This document shows, one piece after another, positions 51,682 to 60,221 of a DNA stretch of 64,000 nt (its first letter is position 1; every line of letters starts with the position of its first letter). The notes below the pieces were generated by a model. That model was not told the DNA's origin, did not search any database, and saw only the letters and a list, made by a program, of their open reading frames with translations. Origin of the DNA: Halorubrum lacusprofundi ATCC 49239 (GTDB taxonomy: Archaea; Halobacteriota; Halobacteria; Halobacteriales; Haloferacaceae); NCBI RefSeq assembly GCF_000022205.1, contig NC_012029.1:1178001-1242000 (forward strand), written 5' to 3'. A program made the translations under genes and the position numbers.

Positions 51682-53385
51682 TTATGGACCGAAAGCCTCG
51701 TTGAGCCGCTTTCTGAAGGCTTCGAGCTCTTCGAGGTGATCGTTGATCGCGTCGAGTTCCGCCTCCACGTCGTCGAGGTCCTCGCCGAGGCGGTCCTCGA
51801 TGTCGGTCAGGCGGGTGTCGACCTCCGCAAGGTCGTCCCAGAGGTCGTCGAATTCCTCGTCGAACCGTCCGATCCGGGCCTCCACGTCGTCCACCCGATC
51901 CTCGGTTGCCTCCAGCCCCGCGGCGGCGTCGTCGACCTCCTCGTACAGCGTCTCGACGTCGTCGCCCAGGTCGTCGACCGCCTCGTCGAGGCCGGTCGTC
52001 TCGTCGTCGAGTCGAGACACATCGTCGGTGACCCCGTCGACGGTTTCCTCGACGCTAACGACCGTATCCCCGAGGTCTGCGACAGTTCCGTCGAGATTCG
52101 TGACCGACTCCTCGACGTTCGAAACGTCCGTCTCCACGCCTTCGACCCGGTCGTCGACGCCCTCGATCTGGCTGTCGACGCCATCGACGCGCTCGCTGAC
52201 AGCATCAATCTCGTCGGTCGCGGCCGACACCGACTCGTCGACGCGCGAGACCTCCTCGCGCAGGTCGTTCCGGTCCGCGTCGGCGGAGATGACCCGGTCG
52301 TCGATTGCAGCCATCTCGGACTCGACGGCATCGACCTTCTCATCGAGGTCGTCGAGGATCTCGCGGGCGGTCCCCTCGCCGTCGATGAACTCCGCGAGCG
52401 CGTCGGCGTACGCCTCGATATCGGCGACGCTCGACTGGAGGCGGGCGATCCGCACGTCGACGCTTCGGGGAACGCCCACGTCGAGTTCGGAGCGGAGGGT
52501 TTCGAGGTCGGCGTCGTCTACTCCGCCTGCGCGGATCTCCGCGGCGAGCGCCGCGGCGAGACCTTCGTCCGGGGCCGTGGCGGGCGCTGCGTCCATCGGT
52601 TCGCGGCTCTCCCCGGTGGCGTCGGGATCGACCTCCTCCGGTTCGGCGGACTCATCCGACTCGCCTTCTTCGTCGGCCTCGATCGTCGCATCTTTCGGCT
52701 CGTCGACGGCTGGCTCGCCCGCATCCGGTTCGTCCGCGTCCGGCCCCTCGGTGTGTGAGGTGACCGCTGCGGTTCCCGCAACGACCTCTCGCGGTTCGGG
52801 AGACTCCGTGTCCTCGGATTCTTCGTCGGCTTCGGCGGCTTCCGGGGGGTCGTCGATCACTTCCGGTTCGGCAGTCGGTTCGTCGTCGACCGCCGCGGGC
52901 TCCGAGTTCTCGCCCTCGGCCGTGAGCGGCTGCTCCATTCCGGGGAGCGTCGCGCGGTCGCCCGAGAGCACCTCCCTGACGGCGTCGGTGTCGCCGGCGC
53001 CAAGGACGTCTTCGATCTCCTCGCCGACCGGGACGTGCTCGATGACCGGCGTTCCGAGGAAGCCCTCGAGGTCGGGGTCGTCGTCGCGGATGCCGAACAC
53101 GGTCTCGATCTCGTCGCCGGGGTCGACGACGCGCTCGAACTCGACGCGGTGGTCCTTGTAGGCGGTCCAGTTCTCGCTCTCGTACTCCGGGTGGAACCCG
53201 ATCCGGTCCATCGGGAACGACTCGGGGATTCGGTCGACGATGCGCACGCGCACGGGGTCCTCGCGGGTCGAGGAGAGCTCGTACATCACCGCGGGTACGG
53301 GGAACGCGTCGTCCGTGAAGGACTTCTCGACGCGAATACCGTCCTCGTCGACGGTCGTCGTCGCTTCTGCCGTCCGTTCGCTCAT
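51682..53385 (-). CDS. Long acidic coiled-coil protein
   Basis: 567 residues. An N-terminal beta-rich domain (about 1-120; VEKSFTDDAFPVPAVMYELSS, then RVRIVDRIPESF) is followed by a disordered Glu/Pro/Asp linker (about 165-275). A coiled coil of about 240 residues runs to the end, made of irregular heptads such as VDGVDSQIEGVDDRVEGVE. The ATG at 53385 is chosen from the conserved-looking start. It resembles structural or segregation-type scaffolds more than an enzyme. Function is unknown. Confidence 0.8.
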   Translation of the reverse strand: MSERTAEATTTVDEDGIRVEKSFTDDAFPVPAVMYELSSTREDPVRVRIVDRIPESFPMDRIGFHPEYESENWTAYKDHRVEFERVVDPGDEIETVFGIRDDDPDLEGFLGTPVIEHVPVGEEIEDVLGAGDTDAVREVLSGDRATLPGMEQPLTAEGENSEPAAVDDEPTAEPEVIDDPPEAAEADEESEDTESPEPREVVAGTAAVTSHTEGPDADEPDAGEPAVDEPKDATIEADEEGESDESAEPEEVDPDATGESREPMDAAPATAPDEGLAAALAAEIRAGGVDDADLETLRSELDVGVPRSVDVRIARLQSSVADIEAYADALAEFIDGEGTAREILDDLDEKVDAVESEMAAIDDRVISADADRNDLREEVSRVDESVSAATDEIDAVSERVDGVDSQIEGVDDRVEGVETDVSNVEESVTNLDGTVADLGDTVVSVEETVDGVTDDVSRLDDETTGLDEAVDDLGDDVETLYEEVDDAAAGLEATEDRVDDVEARIGRFDEEFDDLWDDLAEVDTRLTDIEDRLGEDLDDVEAELDAINDHLEELEAFRKRLNEAFGP

Positions 53386-53492
53386 ACGGAGACCCTCCCG
53401 GAGCAGGGGCTTAAATTCCACGGGCCGGGTTTCGGTGTTGATAACCACCTGCCGGCGAAAAAACGCGGATCGGCTCTACTGAGGCCGAAATT

Positions 53493-54326
53493 CTACAGAT
53501 CGATCCGGTCGCCGATCTCGACTATCTCCAGTTGGTTCGGGTGCGAGCGGCTCCGAACGTGCTCGTGGAGCGCGGTCGGGTCCGCGGTCAGCCCCTTCCA
53601 CATGTCCCAGTGAGTCGGGATGAGTCGGTCGAGCGCGAGGTCCTCGGCGGCCGCCGCGATCTCGTTTTCGTCGCTGTACCACTTCGTTTCGACCGGTTCG
53701 CCCGTCTCCTTGTCCGGGACCCTGCCGACGGACCCGAACGCTAAGATTCCGAGGTCGATGTCGAACTCGTCGGCCAGCGCCGGGAACGACGCCGAGGGCT
53801 TGCTGTCACCGGCGTGGAACAGGGTACCCGAATCGTGTTCGATCACGTATCCGACCGGGTGCGTCGCGTCCGCGTCCTCCGTTTCAACGACGTGTACGGT
53901 GAACTCGCCGATCTTCAGCTCGTCGCCCTCGGTCACTTCGAGGAACGCCTCCTCGTCGACCTCCCACTCCTCCGTCCACCGCTCCTCCTCGCGGGCGACC
54001 GCGAGCGAGTCGTCGGGCGCGACGAAGTCGGCGTCGGTGTTTGCGAGGATCGGCGCCTGTGAGGGACCGTGGACGTGATCCGTATGCTCGTGGGTCGCCA
54101 GCACCGCGTCCGCCTCGTCGATGTCGTCGGGGTCGAACGGGACCGGGATCATCCGGACCGTGCGCGGCGGGTCGCCGGTCCCGACGTACGGGTCGATCCA
54201 GAGAACAGTGCCCTCGCTCCCCTTGATCGCGAAGCCGTTGCAGCCGAGGTACCACAGCGCCACCGTGTCGGGGTCGGCGTCCGCCACTGCGCGCGGCAGC
54301 CAGTCGCTCCAGTCGGAGTCGGTCAT
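53493..54326 (-). CDS. MBL-fold metal-dependent hydrolase (UlaG-like)
   Basis: About 277 residues of the metallo-beta-lactamase fold. The metal-binding motif is THEHTDHVHG (about residue 78), with further ligands His in EHDSGTLFHAGDSKP and a terminal His in PTHWDMWKG. The family includes UlaG (L-ascorbate-6-phosphate lactonase), but no sugar genes are nearby and the substrate is unknown. Two starts are possible, 54347 and 54326; I prefer the second because the conserved region begins soon after. Its 5' region faces arsC divergently. Confidence 0.87.
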   Translation of the reverse strand: MTDSDWSDWLPRAVADADPDTVALWYLGCNGFAIKGSEGTVLWIDPYVGTGDPPRTVRMIPVPFDPDDIDEADAVLATHEHTDHVHGPSQAPILANTDADFVAPDDSLAVAREEERWTEEWEVDEEAFLEVTEGDELKIGEFTVHVVETEDADATHPVGYVIEHDSGTLFHAGDSKPSASFPALADEFDIDLGILAFGSVGRVPDKETGEPVETKWYSDENEIAAAAEDLALDRLIPTHWDMWKGLTADPTALHEHVRSRSHPNQLEIVEIGDRIDL

Positions 54327-54539
54327 GTCCGACTCTTGCGAGTGCATATGGGGTAATCGTTCCGGAGTTGGTGAGAATTAGGTCGTATTTGAGACAACAC
54401 AAGAGTACTCGAAATCGGACGTATAAACCGCATATCGCAATACAGAATTTCCACTCGGCAGACCCTCACAATACCGCACTACAGCACTCAATACCGCTTT
54501 GAAGCAACGACTATAGCCGTACCTCCCGCACAACGGGTT

Positions 54540-54995
54540 GTGACCCGACACAGCGAGCAGACAGACCACCGGATCGCGTTCGTCTGCGTTCAGAACGCGG
54601 GACGGAGCCAGATGGCAGCCGCGTTCGCCGAGCGCGAGCGCGACCGTCGCGACGTGGGCGATCGGATCGAGATTGTCACTGGTGGGACGCGGCCGGCCGA
54701 TCACGTCCACAACGTCGTGGTCGAGGCGATGGGAGAGCTGGACATCGACCTCAGCGACCGAACGCCACGAGAGGTGACGCCCGACGAGCTACAGGCGGTC
54801 GATCTCGTCGTCACGATGGGTTGTTCGGCGTCGGACGTGTGCCCGGCGACGTGGAACGGGGAGAATCGCGATTGGGGGCTCGACGACCCTCACGGCCGTC
54901 CGATCGAAGAGGTTCGTGCGATCCGTGACGAGATCGAAGGGCGAGTCGTCGCACTGTTCGACGAACTCCTGTCGGAGACGCCGTCCGCGGAGTGA
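54540..54995 (+). CDS. arsC: Arsenate reductase (thioredoxin-type, LMW-PTPase fold)
   Basis: 151 residues. The phosphatase-loop CVQNAGRSQ (CX5R) near residue 16 holds the nucleophilic Cys, and a downstream Cys pair in MGCSASDVCP (about 99 and 105) corresponds to the redox relay of thioredoxin-coupled ArsC. The C-terminal acid in WGLDDPHG matches the general-acid Asp. It reduces arsenate to arsenite. The start is GTG at 54540 with ACTATAGC about 30 bases upstream. It is convergent with the arsA-hcsL-hcsS operon, which supports the arsenic assignment. Confidence 0.9.
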   Translation: MTRHSEQTDHRIAFVCVQNAGRSQMAAAFAERERDRRDVGDRIEIVTGGTRPADHVHNVVVEAMGELDIDLSDRTPREVTPDELQAVDLVVTMGCSASDVCPATWNGENRDWGLDDPHGRPIEEVRAIRDEIEGRVVALFDELLSETPSAE

Positions 54996-55040
54996 CGCGA
55001 TTGGGAGGGTAGTCAGCCGGCACAGCCCTACCGAACGCCG

Positions 55041-55265
55041 CTAACAGCAGCCGTTGTCGTCGGCGCCACAGACGCTGCCGTAGTCGATTCCGGTTTCGTC
55101 GCTGATCGCGTCGTTACACTGCATTACCATCGTCGTGAACGCGAACTCCGACGACGACTCCTTCGCCGCCGCGAGTTCCTCGCTGAGCGCCTCGGCGACC
55201 GCGACGATCTCGTCGTCTGTGACCTCGCTCTCGACGGCGTCCTGATCGGAGGCGCTCAACAGCAA
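55041..55265 (-). CDS. hcsS: Small protein ending in Cys-Cys (halo-CC-star HcsS-like)
   Basis: A 74-residue acidic helical protein whose last residues are CGADDNGCC followed directly by the stop codon. A further Cys lies in VMQCND. It matches my memory of a small haloarchaeal family called halo-CC-star protein HcsS, which pairs with HcsL. Function is not established. Vicinal cysteines at a free C-terminus could bind arsenite, another soft metal, or form a redox pair; the arsC/arsA neighbours make arsenite attractive but unproven. It overlaps hcsL by 10 bases. Confidence 0.75.
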   Translation of the reverse strand: MLLSASDQDAVESEVTDDEIVAVAEALSEELAAAKESSSEFAFTTMVMQCNDAISDETGIDYGSVCGADDNGCC

Positions 55266-55672
55266 CCACCCCCGGTTGATCGCGCGAACTCCTCGTCGAT
55301 CTCGTCGCTGACCGCGTCGTTCGTCCGCTGGAGGACCTCGACCAGTTCTGTCTGTGCGGCCTGCTGACGCTGGATCGTCTCGTTGCTGGACAGCTCCGTC
55401 TGGAGCTGTTTCAGCTCCGCCATCACCGACTCGTCGAAGCCGCCGCGTTGCATCTGCTGTTGCTTCCGCTGGTACTCGCGGAGTAGCGCCATCGCGTCGC
55501 TGTCGTCCTGTAACGCCTCATCGGCCTCGACGAACCGCCGGTACGTCTCCGACTCGCCGAGGGCGTCGAGGAACTCGCGGAGCGCCGTCTCGACGTTCGC
55601 TTCCACGTCCTCCTCGACAGATGCGCTGGTGTTACCCTCGGCCATATCGTCCGCGTCCTGTGCGTCGCTCAT
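55256..55672 (-). CDS. hcsL: YlbF-like protein ending in Gly-Gly-Cys-Cys (halo-CC-star HcsL-like)
   Basis: 138 residues. After an acidic N-terminal 30, residues 30-120 form a YlbF/YmcA-like helical domain (ALREFLDALGESETYRRF, then MALLREYQRKQQQMQ). The C-terminus is STGGGCC and then stop, mirroring the CC end of the next gene. YlbF-family proteins in bacteria form complexes that can hold an Fe-S cluster through C-terminal cysteines, which is a useful parallel (established for YlbF/YmcA/YaaT). The start overlaps the arsA stop (ATGA), so arsA, hcsL and hcsS form one tightly coupled operon. Confidence 0.82.
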   Translation of the reverse strand: MSDAQDADDMAEGNTSASVEEDVEANVETALREFLDALGESETYRRFVEADEALQDDSDAMALLREYQRKQQQMQRGGFDESVMAELKQLQTELSSNETIQRQQAAQTELVEVLQRTNDAVSDEIDEEFARSTGGGCC

Positions 55673-56625
55673 GAGGGAGTCACCTCCGGCGCATCCGCCT
55701 CAGCGATGTCCGCCAGCCCAGTGATCTCCTCGCCGAATGCGCTCTGCTCGTCGAGTCCGATCGGCTCGTCTTGCCGGAGTGGCGCCAACATGAGCGGCGC
55801 GTCGAACCGATCGCGGATCTCGTCGAGGTACTTCGCCTGCTGAGCGCGCCGATTCGCGAAGAAGGCGTTGTTGCCGTACTCCTCGGGAAGGAGATAGTTG
55901 GCGACGACCAACGAAGTCTCGATGCCGACTTGGTCTTCGAGGTCGGCGGCGGCCCGGTACGCCTCCATCATGGGGGTGTACTCGGGGTACATCACGAACG
56001 CGAAGGTACTTTGGTTGGGATCTTTCATCGTCTCGATGACCTCGTCATACTGGTCGCCCTTCGCGGGCGCGGCACCCTTCGTCAGCGAGCCGAGGTCCAT
56101 GAACCCCTTCCAGTCGGACGGGAGTTCGAGCAGCCGAAGGGTGTGCCCCGTCGGGGCCGTGTCGAAGACGACCACGTCGTAGCCGTCCTCGTCGAAGTAG
56201 CTCACGAACTTCTCGAGGGCGGCCATCTCCTCGGCACAGGGAGACTCCAGTTCCTCTTCAACGTTCGCGATCGCAGCGTCGACGTCGATCTGCGTGTTCT
56301 CCTTCTCCTCGTACATCTCCGTGACGTGGTCGAGGACCTGCTCACGGTACTCGGCGAGCGCCTTCTCCTGGTCGATCCGGGCCGCGTCGAGGTTGTCCTG
56401 CCCGACCGAAGTCGGCTCGTGGCCCACGGGCTCGCCGAAGATGTCCTCCAAGTGTGCGGCCGGATCGGTCGTAACGACGAGCGTTTCGTGGCCCGCTTCG
56501 GCGAGCTTCGTCGCCGCCGTTGAGGCGACCGTGCTCTTCCCGACACCGCCTTTCCCGGTGAAGAAAAGGTACTGCGTCTCCTCGCCCGGCGTCAGTTGGT
56601 CGACGACCGCGTCGGCGTCCGCCAC
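55669..56625 (-). CDS. arsA: Arsenical pump-type ATPase, C-terminal half only (ArsA2-like)
   Basis: 318 residues from a possible GTG at 56625. The P-loop TGKGGVGKST, the DTAPTGHTLRLLELP motif and the Cys in ESPCAEEM are intact. The sequence looks like the second ATPase half of the duplicated haloarchaeal ArsA (about 600 or more residues). The acidic Asp/Ala linker before it (DADGATDFDAVADADA) normally joins the two halves, but the first half is absent: upstream the frame runs antisense through arsR. It may be expressed as a single-domain ATPase or be a remnant. Confidence 0.8.
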   Translation of the reverse strand: MADADAVVDQLTPGEETQYLFFTGKGGVGKSTVASTAATKLAEAGHETLVVTTDPAAHLEDIFGEPVGHEPTSVGQDNLDAARIDQEKALAEYREQVLDHVTEMYEEKENTQIDVDAAIANVEEELESPCAEEMAALEKFVSYFDEDGYDVVVFDTAPTGHTLRLLELPSDWKGFMDLGSLTKGAAPAKGDQYDEVIETMKDPNQSTFAFVMYPEYTPMMEAYRAAADLEDQVGIETSLVVANYLLPEEYGNNAFFANRRAQQAKYLDEIRDRFDAPLMLAPLRQDEPIGLDEQSAFGEEITGLADIAEADAPEVTPS

Positions 56626-57075
56626 CGCGTCGAAGTCGGTCGCACCGTCGGCGTCAGCGTGGCCCGCGCCATCAACGTCGGTCGCCGTCCCGACGTCGAG
56701 TTGCTGTCGGCGCTCGGGAACGAGACGCGGTACAAGATCGTTCGGATGCTTCATGCGGCCGACGGCGACGAATTGTGCGTCTGCGAGCTCTCGCCGCTTC
56801 TGGACGTGAGCGACAGTGCGATCAGCCACGCCCTCTCGAAGCTCACCGACGCCGGTCTCGTTACGCGCCGGAAGGAGGGGAAGTGGCGGATGTACCGAGC
56901 CACGCCGCGCGCGAACGCCGTCCTCGTCGCGCTCGACGGCTCGCGGTCGCTGTAGAAGAGCGAGGAGCCAGCGCAGGCGTTCCGCGAACTCGCCGATCGG
57001 ACGATGGATCAGGTCGGTCGAGAGCGGCGACGCTCGCACGCCGACGGTGCCGCCGAACTCGAACCGGAGCCGTAG
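56596..57075 (+). pseudogene. arsR: ArsR-family repressor, N-terminally truncated and with in-frame stop
   Basis: Clear ArsR winged-helix sequence begins near 56686 (RPDVELLSALGNETRYKIVR) and includes the metal-site motif ELCVCEL and recognition helix SDSAISHALSKLTDAGL. Before it the frame reads antisense of the arsA linker, so the family's own N-terminus is missing. After VALDGSRSL a TAG at 56953-56955 interrupts the frame, which continues in protein-like fashion (KSEEPAQAFRELADRTMDQ) to a TAG at 57073-57075. A 119-residue product from ATG 56596 is possible, but two defects make this a likely pseudogene. Confidence 0.78.
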
Positions 57076-57173
57076 TCACACGGGACAGTCTCAGGACTTC
57101 GATCGGCGGTCGATGGCCGTCCGACTCGTTGCCGTAATCGGACTCGATAGCACGTGACGTGGATTTTGTTGAT

Positions 57174-57197
57174 GATGTAAGTCTAAAGCATTACATC
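57174..57197. promoter_or_regulatory. 7-bp inverted repeat upstream of wtpABC
   Basis: GATGTAA-N10-TTACATC. It ends 24 bases before the TATA element of the operon, so it is a candidate site for an oxyanion-responsive regulator. Confidence 0.5.
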
Positions 57198-57221
57198 TCA
57201 GAAGATAGTAACGAGAGTAGG

Positions 57222-57227
57222 TTATAT
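57222..57227 (+). promoter_or_regulatory. TATA box of wtpABC
   Basis: TTATAT, 26-31 bases before the ATG at 57253, the leaderless spacing. Confidence 0.55.
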
Positions 57228-57252
57228 CCCGCTGGTAGCTGAAGCATTCTAC

Positions 57253-58173
57253 ATGCAATCGCGTTCCCGACGGTCGGTCCTCGCGGCGCTCTCTGCCGGG
57301 AGTGGACTCGGGATCGCCGGCTGTCTCGGCGACGACGAATCCGTCTCGGTCCTCGCCGCCGGGAGCCTCGCGGTCGTCCTCGACGATCACGTCGGGGGGC
57401 AGTTCGAAGCCGAGACGGGGATCGCCTGCCACGCGGAATACTACGGCACAAACGCGGTGATGCGGATGGTAAGCGACGGCCGGAAGTACCCCGATGTTGT
57501 CGTGAGCGCGGACGCCGGCCTCTTGCGCGACCGGCTCTACGACACGCATACCACGTGGGATGTCTCGATCGCGTCCAACGCCGTTGGGATCGCCTACGCC
57601 TCCGACACGCGGTTCGGGGAACGCCTCGAGGCGGGCGATCCGTGGTACGAAGTCGCCCGTGATGCCGACCCCGGTGCCCTCGCGATAAGCGACCCCGACC
57701 TCGACCCCCTCGGATACCGTGCCATCCACGCGTTTCGACTGGCAGAGCGGGAACACGGACTCGACGGCTTCGCCGAGGCCGTCACCGACGCCGCCTATCG
57801 GGAACCGCAGGAGCCGCAGTTGCTCGCCGGCGTCGAAACGGGAAACCGCGCCGCCGCGGTCGTCTACCGGAACATGGCCGCGGACCACGGGCTTCCGTTT
57901 CACCCGTTCCCGGAGGCGTACGATTTCTCGAACCCGGAGTACGCCGATCGCTACGCCGAGGCCTCGTACACGACGGACGGGGGGTACACGGCGACCGGTG
58001 CGCCGATCGTGTACAACGCGACGGCCCTCGAGAGCGCAGATTCACCGGACGCCGGACGCAAGTTCGTCCGGTTCCTCGCGAACGCCAGCGATCTCCTCCG
58101 CGAGAACGGGTTCGAGACGGCGGGATTCCCGAGGACTCACGGCGACGTTCCCGCCGAGGTGACGGACGGATGA
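57253..58173 (+). CDS. wtpA: Tungstate/molybdate ABC transporter substrate-binding protein
   Basis: A 306-residue exported binding protein. The N-terminus has a twin-arginine-like SRRSVLAA and a lipobox ending IAGC near residue 24. The mature part starts VLAAGSLAVVLDDH and contains EYYGTNAVMRMV, DVVVSADAGLL, ASNAVGIAY and ISDPDLDPLGYRA. Those phrases match the WtpA/ModA oxyanion-binding pattern; WtpA usually has DPCGYR where this has DPLGYR. Tungstate, molybdate, or both may be carried. It overlaps the permease gene by ATGA and heads the operon. Confidence 0.87.
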   Translation: MQSRSRRSVLAALSAGSGLGIAGCLGDDESVSVLAAGSLAVVLDDHVGGQFEAETGIACHAEYYGTNAVMRMVSDGRKYPDVVVSADAGLLRDRLYDTHTTWDVSIASNAVGIAYASDTRFGERLEAGDPWYEVARDADPGALAISDPDLDPLGYRAIHAFRLAEREHGLDGFAEAVTDAAYREPQEPQLLAGVETGNRAAAVVYRNMAADHGLPFHPFPEAYDFSNPEYADRYAEASYTTDGGYTATGAPIVYNATALESADSPDAGRKFVRFLANASDLLRENGFETAGFPRTHGDVPAEVTDG

Positions 58174-58991
58174 GTCTCGTCGATGCGACCCGCTCGGCCA
58201 CGAGATCTCGGCGACTGTCGCCGCTGTTGGTCTTCGGCGTCCTCGGGGGAATCCTGCTCGTCTACTTCGCGCTCCCCTTCGTGGTGTTTCTCGGCAGAAC
58301 CGGATCGGTTCCCGTCGCCGAGACCCTCTCCCAGACAGCGAGCCGGACGGCGGTCCGGAACTCGCTTCTCACCGCGCCGGTCGCCACCGCGATCGCGACC
58401 GTCCTCGGCGTTCCACTCGCGTACGTCCTCGCTCGCGAGACGTTCCCGGGGAAGCGGCTCATCGAGGCGCTCGTCGTGCTCCCGCTCGTCGTCCCACCGG
58501 TCGTCGGCGGGGCGATGCTGCTCAGCGTGGTGGGCCGGTTCACGCCGATCGGGGCCGCCGCGACGCGCGTCGGAGTACCGCTGACGGACAGTCTCCTCGG
58601 CGTCGTCCTTGCACAGACGTTCGTCGCCGCGCCGTTCGTGGTGATCACCGCTCGCGCCGGGTTCGGCGCCGTCGACGAGCGCCTCGAACAGGCGTCCCGA
58701 TCGCTCGGATACGGGCCGTTAGCCACCTTCAGACGCGTGTCGCTTCCCCTCGCGAGCCGAGCGATCGTCGCCGGCGTCGTACTCACGTTCGCGCGAGCCA
58801 TCGGCGAGTTCGGCGCCACGATGATGGTCGCGTACAACCCTCGGACGATGCCGACGCGCATCTGGGTCGACTTCATCGCCGGCGGTATCGACGCGATCGT
58901 CCCGCTCGCGCTCGCCCTGCTGGCGATCACGCTCGTCGTGGTCGTCACGGTACAACGGTTCGCCGGGGTTCCGACCGTGGTGGAGCGATGA
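58170..58991 (+). CDS. wtpB: Tungstate/molybdate ABC transporter permease
   Basis: 273 residues with six membrane helices. The ABC permease coupling loop is EQASRSLGYGPLATFRRVSL (about residue 170), and the AIGEFGATMMVAYNPRTMP segment is typical of molybdate/tungstate permeases. The ATG overlaps the wtpA stop and its own stop overlaps the ATPase start, so all three genes are coupled. Confidence 0.9.
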   Translation: MSLVDATRSATRSRRLSPLLVFGVLGGILLVYFALPFVVFLGRTGSVPVAETLSQTASRTAVRNSLLTAPVATAIATVLGVPLAYVLARETFPGKRLIEALVVLPLVVPPVVGGAMLLSVVGRFTPIGAAATRVGVPLTDSLLGVVLAQTFVAAPFVVITARAGFGAVDERLEQASRSLGYGPLATFRRVSLPLASRAIVAGVVLTFARAIGEFGATMMVAYNPRTMPTRIWVDFIAGGIDAIVPLALALLAITLVVVVTVQRFAGVPTVVER

Positions 58992-60127
58992 CCCTCGAAC
59001 TCGACGGACTGAGTCATCGGTACAGGAGCGAGCGTGCCCTCGACGACGTGTCGCTCGCCCTCAACGATGGAGAGCTCGTCGCGCTGCTCGGGCCGAGCGG
59101 CTGCGGGAAGACGACCGTCGTCCAAGCGATCGCCGGGCACCTCGACCCGACGGCCGGTCAAGTATCACTCCGCGGGGCCGATGTCACCGGTGTCCCGCCG
59201 GAGGACCGGAACGTCGGGATCGTCTTTCAGCGATCGACGCTGTACCCGCACATGACCGTCGGCGAGAACGTCGCGTACGGACTGCAAAGCGGAGATCTCA
59301 CGGCAGACCGAGTGAGCCAGCGTGTCGACCGGTACCTCGAACTGGTCGAACTCGCCGACCGACGTGATGCGTCTCCGGAGTCACTGAGCGGGGGCGAGGC
59401 CCGCCGCGTCGAACTCGCCCGCGCCCTCGCTCCCGAACCGGACGTCCTCCTGCTCGACGAGCCGTTGTCGGCGCTCGACAAGGGGCTCAGAGCGCGACTC
59501 CGCGAGGAGATCGTCCGCATCCAGCGGCAGACCGGCGTGACGACGCTGTTCGTCACCCACGATCAGGAGGACGCGATGTCGGTCGCGGACCGGCTCGTCG
59601 TCCTCCGCGATGGGGCGATCGTCGCGGCTGGAGCACCTCGGCAACTCTACGAATCGCCGCCGGCCCGCTTCGTCGCGTCGTTTCTCGGGCGCTCGAACGA
59701 GCTCTCGGCGACTGTCGACGGCGACGGGTCGACGGCGATGAGGATCGGCGGGACCGAAGTCGATCTCGACGCCGTACCGGGCGAGGTTGCCGACGCGCCT
59801 CGAGCCATCGTGCACATCCGACCGGGCGACCTGACGGTCAACCCCGCGACGCTGTCCAATAGGAGGTCGAACGACGCCGGTACCGCGCCAGATCGATCGG
59901 ACGCGTCGGCTGATGGGGAGCGGTCCGACAACCGAACGAAAACGATCGAGATGCGAGGGACGGTAACACACGTTCGTGACGTGGGACGCCGCTACGACGT
60001 CCGCGTCGAGGTCGACTCCGGCGAGGAGGTGACCGTCGAGCGGCATCGCGACGGGCTCGGTGAGGCCGATCGCGTGACCGTTGCCGCCGCGGCGAGCGAC
60101 CTCACGGTGTTTCCCGTCTCGAAGTGA
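58988..60127 (+). CDS. wtpC: Tungstate/molybdate ABC transporter ATP-binding protein
   Basis: 379 residues. Walker A is GPSGCGKTT (about 34-42), signature LSGGEARRVELARAL, Walker B VLLLDEPLSALD and the switch His is in VTHDQEDAM. The C-terminal 150 residues form a TOBE-type regulatory domain split by a disordered Asp/Ser/Arg stretch near 290-320 (ending MRGTVTHVRDVGRRYDV). TOBE domains of this class can sense the oxyanion and inhibit transport, so self-regulation is plausible. Confidence 0.92.
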   Translation: MTLELDGLSHRYRSERALDDVSLALNDGELVALLGPSGCGKTTVVQAIAGHLDPTAGQVSLRGADVTGVPPEDRNVGIVFQRSTLYPHMTVGENVAYGLQSGDLTADRVSQRVDRYLELVELADRRDASPESLSGGEARRVELARALAPEPDVLLLDEPLSALDKGLRARLREEIVRIQRQTGVTTLFVTHDQEDAMSVADRLVVLRDGAIVAAGAPRQLYESPPARFVASFLGRSNELSATVDGDGSTAMRIGGTEVDLDAVPGEVADAPRAIVHIRPGDLTVNPATLSNRRSNDAGTAPDRSDASADGERSDNRTKTIEMRGTVTHVRDVGRRYDVRVEVDSGEEVTVERHRDGLGEADRVTVAAAASDLTVFPVSK

Positions 60128-60221
60128 GTTGTCGAAGTAAGTCGTCGAAGTGAGAGCCAGACTGCGTCCCGAGCGGGCGCGTGCCGGTCGCGGTCGACAA
60201 TCAGGAGCTACCGACGACGGC

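Noticed and set aside
56626-57039. N-terminal extension of the ArsA frame to 57039
   Set aside because: This part is antisense to recognisable ArsR codons and lacks any ATPase motif.
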